A DNA stretch of 64,000 nt from Xanthostigma xanthostigma. Lineage: Eukaryota; Arthropoda; Insecta; Raphidioptera; Raphidiidae. The number at the start of each line of letters is the position of its first letter. Position 1 is the stretch's first letter. The notes below the pieces were generated by a model, which ran no database searches, was not told where the DNA came from, and worked only from the letters and a program-made list of their open reading frames with translations. The translations under genes and the position numbers were made by a program. Shown here in pieces: positions 53,601-62,600 of the stretch. The stretch spans positions 36,612,001 to 36,676,000 of the forward strand of contig OY754466.1 of assembly GCA_963575645.1 (NCBI GenBank). The letters are read 5' to 3'.

Positions 53601-56600
53601 ACAAACCATGAATGGAGCAGCAATAGCAATCATGAATGAAGAGGCAACACAAATGCAAATTATATAAATACAGCTACAATAATAGAGTAACTTTTAAAAG
53701 TTCTAATTTCTCTTAAGAGCTTTTTATTCTCTTTTCATTGGTGTAATTAAATACCAGTGCTCCATTATAAAAAGTTTTCTAGATGAACACATTTAAATTT
53801 TACATACAATATAATGCACTGCATATAATTAATTTGCATGATGGGCATATTCACTGAACATAAGTAGTTACCAACAATACTTATGTTTATTGCAGGTATA
53901 AATCCATTCTGTCTTACTTCCAGGGTATAAATATTTATTCGCCTGATAAAATAATAACGGCCGCCACATAGATCATAATAGGTACCTAACCTATAAACGT
54001 GTAGTATTATATCTATAGTTGCTCTTGTGAATTTATTGATGTATTGTTTATTAACCTTTTGTGAAGTGTATAGTTGTAGAATATTAAAGTAAGTGGAATT
54101 TTTGTGTGCAATTAGGTTAGGATACATTACTATTTTGTGAAACTTTTCTGACGTTTACACTAACGCCGTCGGTCGGATTTTTGGGTGAACGTCAAAATAT
54201 TCAACAAAAAGAGCAAGAAGTATAGTGCAGTGAATATTTATTGTTTAAAGAACTTTTCTACCTGATAATTTGTTTGGTGAATTGAAAGTAAATTTTATTC
54301 TAACGAATAAATTTGTTCCAAGATTAGCAACTTATATCTTTAATAGTGTTCGGTGAATATGGGCATCTGACATATTGGAATAGGTTCAATAGTGTGTATG
54401 TGTTTTTGTGTATCTTTTTATGATCGATTATAAATTTCTGTATCAAATTTAATTAATTAGGTCGTTTCCGTTAATCACTTTCCTTTGTAAATTGATTTTG
54501 TGTAGTTAAATGAACTTCTTGTGTTAAACTTTGAGATTAGAACGGGACGATGTTAATAGTATGTGGGTAAAGCTATTATAAGCAGATATCGCATGTTAGG
54601 CATCGAAAACTTTATTACTACAAAGTGCTTACTGAATTGTGGGAATTCAAATTATCTGCTTTCATCTTACAATTAACAGAGAGCGAGAGAGAGAGAGAGA
54701 GAACGCGCTAGTAAAGATACGGTCCTGATACAGTATTTTACTATAATGGCGATTTTGAATAATTTCAATAGATAAAAATAATATCAAATGCCAATTACTA
54801 ATGTAAGGTTAAATTCTTATATTATTGATGTAAAACATTTAATGGCGTGTTTTGGTTGGGTATAAAACCATGCAATTAGCGCGACACTTTTATGGGACGA
54901 AGTTTTATGGAAGAATGTTACGTTTGTGTGCGTTAGATTAAACATGGTTTTGATTGAAAGCGACATCTAGAAAACAGAGCGAAAGGGTATAGCCGGATAG
55001 ATATGGCGAGTTGGCCCCCAAATGGCAACCTATATCGAAACTTATGTTTTAATATCTACTTGATGTACGAACTCTTTTTATATATGTGTTACCCCCGCAC
55101 TCCCCTTTGACCTTGAGATATAGAGCAAAAACCAGCCTACCTACGACTATCGTTCAAAGAGACATATCTCGAAAACTAATTGAGCTAAAGAGGTAAAACC
55201 AACGCGAGCATTTAGGTAACCTTTAAGAGCACATTTTATATTTTTTTTGAATTTTTGCGAATAATTACACACAATATTAAAAAATAAATAAAAATATAAT
55301 TTTCAATTTTTCAGTGTTCTCTGTGACTTACAATCACTGAAATAATATATATTGTGGCACCGCGCCGTATGAAATCAATATTTTCCTGACAATTGTTTAT
55401 ATTTTCAATCAATCCATTCTAACAATAATTTTAATTAATAAAATATTTATATATGTGTGTACTATGTCAAGTTTGTATCCTTATATGATGTGATGCGCGT
55501 CAAAAAAATTTTTTTTCGAAGTGTTGCACCAACTTTTTTCTAACGCAATTTGTATGTGTAGTAGTGCATATCAAGTGCCACAATATATATTATTTCAGTG
55601 ATTGTAAGTCACAGAGAACACTGAAAAATTGAAAATTATATTTTTATTTATTTTTTAATATTGTGTGTAATTATTCGCAAAAATTCAAAAAAAATATAAA
55701 ATGTGCTCTTAAAGGTTACCTAAATGCTCGCGTTGGTTTTACCTTTTTAGCTCAATTAGTTTTCGAGATATGTCTCTTTGGACGATAGTCGTAGGTAGGC
55801 TGGTTTTTGCTCTATATCTCAAGGTCAAAGGGGAGTGCGGGGGTAACACATATATAAAAAGAGTTCGTACATCAAGTAGATATTAAAACATAAGTTTCGA
55901 TATAGGTTTCCATTTGGGGGCCAACTCGCCATATCTATCCGGCTATACCCTTTAGTTACTAGTATTTAGTTAGATGACAGAGCGTGACGTTTGCTTTGTG
56001 TATGCGTTGGATTATAACTTGACTTTTGTAACAGGACAAAAAGTTATTGGGCGATATTTAGTCACTAGAATTTCGTTAGTTGATAGGACGTAATTTAGTA
56101 GATGACAAGGCAAAATGACGTTACAGGCTGAAATTTAGTGACAGGGCGATATTTAGTTACAAAAATTTCGTTAATTTACAGGGCGTAGTTTAGTAGACGA
56201 CAGGGCAAAATTTAGTTACAGGCTAAAATTTAGTTGCAGGGCGATATTTAGTTACTAAAATTTTGTTAGTTGACAGGGCGACATTTAGTATTTCGTTTAT
56301 GTTTCACATTTTCCAGGTGTCTCACGACGGCTCACATTTTTATATTTATAGCGCGGTATTTGCTCTTGTCATATGAAATACAGTCATTATTACAGTTATA
56401 ATCCTATATACGAAAAATTTACTTTACAATAGTGTGTCCGACCGAAATTTCGGTTTCGGCCTAGTTTCGGCCAAAAAACTGGTATCGGTTTAGTTTCGGT
56501 TTCGGCTCCCATCTGGCCGAAACAGAAAGTACATTCGGGAGGTTTCGCGCTGAAATGAGGTGCAGCTGCGAGCGACGAATTGTGTTTTATGCCTGCGCGC

Positions 56601-59600
56601 TTCGCGTTTTTTTTTTATTTTTTTTAGTTTGAAAGAAAACTTTTTTATTTTGATACTTTCGAATGAAGTATTCTTTGCACTAAAAATATTTATTTAGTTG
56701 TTGTATTTGGTAGGTAGGTACTTATAAATTAAAATTTTATTGTAGTTCTTTAACAAGAGTACCATACAAACTGACCAAAGTTTAGAAGAAATAATTTTTT
56801 TCTTAAGATGAAAGGGTGTTTTCTTTTTTTTTGTTGTGTGTACCTATACCTAAACATGTTTATTAGGTAAATACTTTTTACTAACAAGTAATTTTGTTTT
56901 GTAGCTTTTTTTTATTAGATAATATTAAAAAAAAGTATATTTATTTGTGTTTTTGAAATAAGGGGGGTAATAATATGATATGATAAGTTAATGATTAGTT
57001 AAAATATCAGAGGCTGAATGATTAATATGTGATTAATTTAAAAATGAAAAAAAGCCTGATTATGATATTGTTTACTTTATTTTTCCCACGAAAACATGAA
57101 GTTTCGGTTTCGGTTTCGGCCGAAACTGAGACTGAGGCCGAAATTCGGTTTCGGTTTCGGCCGTACAGCTAGTTTCGGTCGGACATTAGTGACTGTCAGG
57201 ACTTAAACCCGAGCCTTCTACTACCACTACGGATGGCTTAATCAGTTAGTTTACTAGTATGTCACATCAGAAGAGTGAATCATTCCTATAATAAAACGTA
57301 TTTGTAACTGTAATCTGTATTCCACATACTCGGAGAGCTAATTTTTTACATTAGACATCGCAAAATGTGAACCTTCTCTCGAGCGAGAGCTACTTTTTAA
57401 GTGTGAATCAAAGGCTTTATTGTGAGAATGATTGATTGTTCTGATGTGTCATTGTAGACCTGATTAAGTCAGTCGCTGCGATAGTGGAAGTTTTGGGTTT
57501 AAGTCCCGACAGTGACATTGTGGGAAAGTACATCTTTCTTATATAGCATTGTAATTGTAACAATGACTGTGTATTTTATTATTTCATACAACAATAGCAC
57601 ATTAAAATAATGTTTTCTCTGTACTTTGTAAGGTAAGGCTAGAAGTGCCAGAAGTTCTGATTTTGAAAAAAAATACTGTTCAATCGAAATCTAACCTCTC
57701 TGATAACTGAACATGTTAAAGAACATTTTGTTCAAGATGGTTTCTACAGATGCGTTTTAATGCTGCCATCTGTCAGTCGATGCTTTTAAATAGCGGAACT
57801 GATCGCGAAATTGGTTGCATCAGAACCTGTTTCACCTTTCGTTCAAGATGGGTCTTACAGATGCTGTTTGATGCCGCCATCTGTCAGGCGATGCCTTTAA
57901 ATAGTAGAAATTGCGTAAAAAAGTCACTTCCGCCAGAAAAAAATCTGAGTTACTCTCAAGTCGCGATAAAGAAGTTTTATTTCAAAAAAAAAATTAATAT
58001 ACCAACGTCGAATTCTAAAATTTCTAGGCTGCGTGAAAAATGTTCTTGTAACTCGGAACGTGGCATACATATACTCCGAAAAAAAAATATACCTATTAAT
58101 ATATTTCTCCAACTATGAGCTTACTATTTCACTTTTCTTTTAATGACCTGATTTATTGAGTGTCTATAATTTACAGCAGGGGTCACCAAATGGCGAACCG
58201 TGGTTCGGATTCGGACCGCCGACCTATTTTGTGTGGACCCAGAAGAATCTAAAAATATCAATATAAAAATTTGTGGTAATTTAATTTGGCCTGCGCTTTG
58301 TCTTATCTCTACCGCTCATCGGTCACATAGTCACAGACAACAGATAGACGATTTTTTAATTAGATGTATCCTTAATAAACATATATTCAGTGTTCTTTTC
58401 GTTTTATTTTTTAATTGATATTATAAACCTTTGTTGCTAGTCATCATCATCATATTTTTTTAAACGAACCCGCAATGAAACTAAGTGATTATCCCTGATT
58501 AGTATCTATCTTGGAGAAAAACTGAATAAATACGGAAAATAGGAGATTCTGAGACCCTTCTGTGCCAATAAGTATTTTATGTTATAGATTATGCAATGAC
58601 GCGCATACCGGATTTTCTAGCATGGAATAGTGATAGAGTTTATAATCCAAGCTATTAGCATCCACGAATTTGTTAGCGACATTAGTGAAAAGCTTTCTCC
58701 AATTATGTACAAACATAAGAACAATTAAAAGCTTTGTGTATTTGTCGTAAATGGGAATGTTTTACTATTCGGGCATTTCTCTACTATCAGGGCTACTTGC
58801 TGTCTCACAATAATTTTTTGAAAAACTTCTTCATTCTGCTGTAATTATTTTAAAAGATATGAATTTATAATAATATTAAGAGTATTCGTCCCTGCAAACA
58901 CCCCCTGCACCCTTCATCTCAAATCTTTTCCCCTCGCCTAAAAACGGTTCGCGCTCTCCCGACGCTATTTTTAAAGCTAGAGGGTTCTAGTAAACGCCAA
59001 ATGAAAGACAAAGAATCAGACTACAGATCCTTCAGGCGAATTTTTTGAAAAAAATTCCTGAAAAAACTTACAACCTTTTGAAAAAAATAATAAGTTACGT
59101 AATATTTCACACGTAGGCGAAACTGTTTTTCAAAAAATTCGCCTGAAGAATCTGTAGTCTCATTCTTTGTCTTTCATTTTACTAGCTTTAAAAATAGCGT
59201 CGGAAGAGCGCGAACCATTTTTAGGCGAGGGGAAAAGATTTGAGATGAAGGGTGCAGGGGGTGTTTGCAGGGACGAATACTCTTAATTGGTGCATAGTCT
59301 AAAATATTACAATAGAAATACCATCACTTATTAAAGTATTATCCAAAGTCGTAAAAGTCAGCAGCCTGGTCGGTCACCAAACCAGAAAAATTGACAAAGT
59401 ACATACATAAGTTTATAAAAACATGCAATTTAAGAATTTAAATTCGCCTTGAATTTTGTTCAGATAAATAATGATCATATGTAAATATCATACTTTCTGA
59501 TAGTTACAATTAAATTTATTATTGTAAAAAAAAATAAAAATTTTTGTCATGAAATTTGGAGCACAGTTCCCTGCCTTAATTTTTCATTGATGTATACACT

Positions 59601-62600
59601 GTTGTCTATTGCCAAGCTATGATTTTGAGTTGAACGGAACGTTACCAGTGAGAAGTTCGTTACGTGAAGACAGAGCGGCGCTGTCGCTATATGAAAACTA
59701 TCAAACTATTGAAGATATTCTCAAATTATGTTGAAATACTCAGTCCCCTGGCAACATTCCCTTACTCTTAAAGATGACAGGGATGACAGGTTTGTATTAC
59801 CAAGGAACTACTTGTTCGTGTGTTTTAATGTAGCAGATGTTACCTTTGATCGAATTTTGGAAAAACTTTCTATGCCTCGTTTACAGTTAAAGTTATTAAA
59901 AAATGTGGTTTTCCTTTATAAAATCAGTCCGCTATGTAAATTTAATTTAAAATAAAAAATAAGTAAAATAAAAGAAATTGTCTTATACTGGAAATTACTG
60001 CTGGCCCCATTATTGTATTTGATTGCATCTAACAAGCAAAAATATCATTGGGACACTTTTTCAGTGAAAGTGACCCCGTTAGTAGAGAAATGCCCATTCG
60101 TACTGTGAAGTTATATGAAATGCTCAAAAAGTTTTGCATAAAAAAATATTGACAAACCTGATGTGACAATGGCAAACGATTTCCATCTGAGTTCTCGTAG
60201 CGCCACGACGAAGGATGTCGCGACAGCCGGAAGAGTCGGTATTAGTCGATCGGCGTCGAAGTCGTCATCGCGAACGGCGGCGTCGCTATCGCCGTCCGAC
60301 CTTGTGGTCTCTCCATCGAGGCCGCTGCCAGATACATCAGCAGTCCCTGGAGATCCCTGCCAAGACAAGTCAGAAACAACTTGTTACATTACGTATTATG
60401 TATATTTACAGACTGATTCGAAATTCATTTGTTATATGATTGACAATAGTTATGAAATTTTAAGAATATGATCTTTTGGCTATTTAAATAAAAATTTCAG
60501 GCAATTGCGCGACGGGAGTATCCCGACTTCAAAATTTTGACATTTGATATAGTATAATTTTGTGAGGTGACGCAGGTAATGGCTAGTATTCAATATGATA
60601 TTTGCTATTCCTTGTCATGGTTACCTACATAATATGTTCCACGTCATGTACAAATTAATCAAAGCATGCTTAACTAGTTATTTATATAAATGGACTCAGT
60701 CGGGCTATGGTAGGGGTGGTTTTTAGGGGCTGAAAAACGTTTATGTGCCCAAAAATAACGAAAAAATCACAGAATCGTTTCAAAATTGAAATTTCACCTA
60801 TTAGTAAAGATTAAAGTGCTTCTAAAACAAAAAATTCGGCCGACAGGAACTTACAAATTTTGTGAAAACACTAGTTTGTGGGAAACGTACTGAAGGGTGT
60901 ATTTCATTTGATGCAGTTGTTGGATTAGCAAATGTTGAAAATAAGATAAAAATACAATTTTAAGGGGTGTATTAAGGAGTAACACTTTTCATTTTGTCTA
61001 AAAACTAAGTTAACATAATAAAGTCCCAATGCCTGTATTAGTAAATAACTAAATACACTATATTGTCGACAGGGTTTTGGCGCTGCGATCCGAGTTTTTT
61101 TCCCTATTAATTAAAGACTGGAGTGACCTGTGCGAATTATTCGCACTAAATAAGTATAATAATTATCACATTAAAAAATTATTTTTTAAATATGATTGCA
61201 GGTATTCAATTCGTTTCTAATTTTGCACACTGCTTATATAAAGTTCTTCTTTTTGTTGTATTACAATATAAAGCTCAGATGATAGATCGAAGAAATATTT
61301 TACTAAAATTGTCATATAGAGGCGCAAGTAGCAAAAGCGTTGAGCTAAGCCGTCAGATGGCATCATACAGCATTGCTGTGACGTTGTTCAGCGTTGCTCG
61401 CTGTTTCAAAATTACAGCCGTCAGATGGCAGTATGCAGTATTGTGTCTGTTGTATTACAATATAAAGGTCAGATGACAGATCGAAGTGTTGACGTTGTTT
61501 CAAAATTAAAGCCGTCAGATGGCAGACGTTGTTCAGCGTTGCTGTATTTTAATTAATTTACAAAAACAAAAGCAATAATAAATTTTTTAGTTGTCGATGT
61601 CTGTAGAGCAAGCAATTATCTGTAAAATGATATATAATTTATGTAGAGTAATTGTGAGGTTTTTTTTAAAAAGGGAGGCAAACATCTTAAACCTTAGATA
61701 CATTTCAGAAGTTATGAAAGTGCTGTAGTTGCATGTTATATAATTATATGCATGTTCACTGTTCAGTGCGGTCTGTTCAACACGTTCAGAGGATTTTCTC
61801 GGCAGTGTTTTTAGTATAATGCAATATCTATGTTAATGTCGCACATTTACAAAATGGTGTGTCGTGCATCTCTTGTAATTACAGAACAAACTTCTAACTA
61901 TGCAGAGGAAGCATTTGCTCATAAAAACCACGAAGTCTTTAACCAGGAAACCTAGCTTCTTATGCTTGGTGGGTTTCGAGATGGACCGTTTTCTAGCGCA
62001 CGCGAACTGGCGCTGTTACCACTACCTGGGAAAACTTCGGTTCTTTCCACCTATTTACGCCATAGTATAACCAAAGCCATGAACGTGTATGCGTCATAAT
62101 ACACGCCACGAATCTAAAAGGCTCGGAAGTTGGATGTGAATGCGGACTTGCGCTTGTATACAGTCTGTTAAAAAACCACAAACTCGCAACTCAACAAAAC
62201 TAAAGTAACAATAACAACTTTACAATAGCGTACTCGAGTGTACTTTAAAGCAGGAAAGCGACAAGTGACAAAGGCAGCGAGCGATCACGGCCAATCACCG
62301 GCGAGCGCACGTTCCTTGCAGGTAGCTGGGAGGTGGTTGGAGTCTCGACGGCTCTAAAATGTGTCTTTGCGACGCTGTTTGTGACTAACTTCCGAAACTT
62401 TTATATATCCGTGGCGCGTATTGTACCCAGTAGCTGACGCCATATTGGTTCATGCAACAGATATCGGTCCACCGCTACGCTTGAGCTGGTTCTCTTGGTT
62501 ATGATTTCGTGATTAAAACCTTGACTATTAGATGTAAATAGTAAGTCGTCAAGCAAATAAAAAATTATGTTTACATGACACAAACTACCCACTTTAATTC

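Larger units (their letters stand above)
29492..60157 (-). other. Intron B-C, 30.7 kb, transposon-filled
   Basis: Longest intron seen. The codon split across it (G|AT) and the protein continuity (IVTS-D-EGWW) indicate that no exon is missing. Its mobile elements are listed separately. I see no gene or recognisable family in 30350-31120, 34870-35140, 36010-36690, 37800-38140, 38445-38900, 40320-40780, 41850-42245, 46130-46600, 46925-47470, 54367-54980 and 59290-60157, apart from simple AT-rich tracts. Confidence 0.7.

Noticed and set aside
56430-57190. Telomere-like TTTCGG repeats
   Set aside because: Confined to the ends of an inverted-repeat element; insect telomeres are typically TTAGG.
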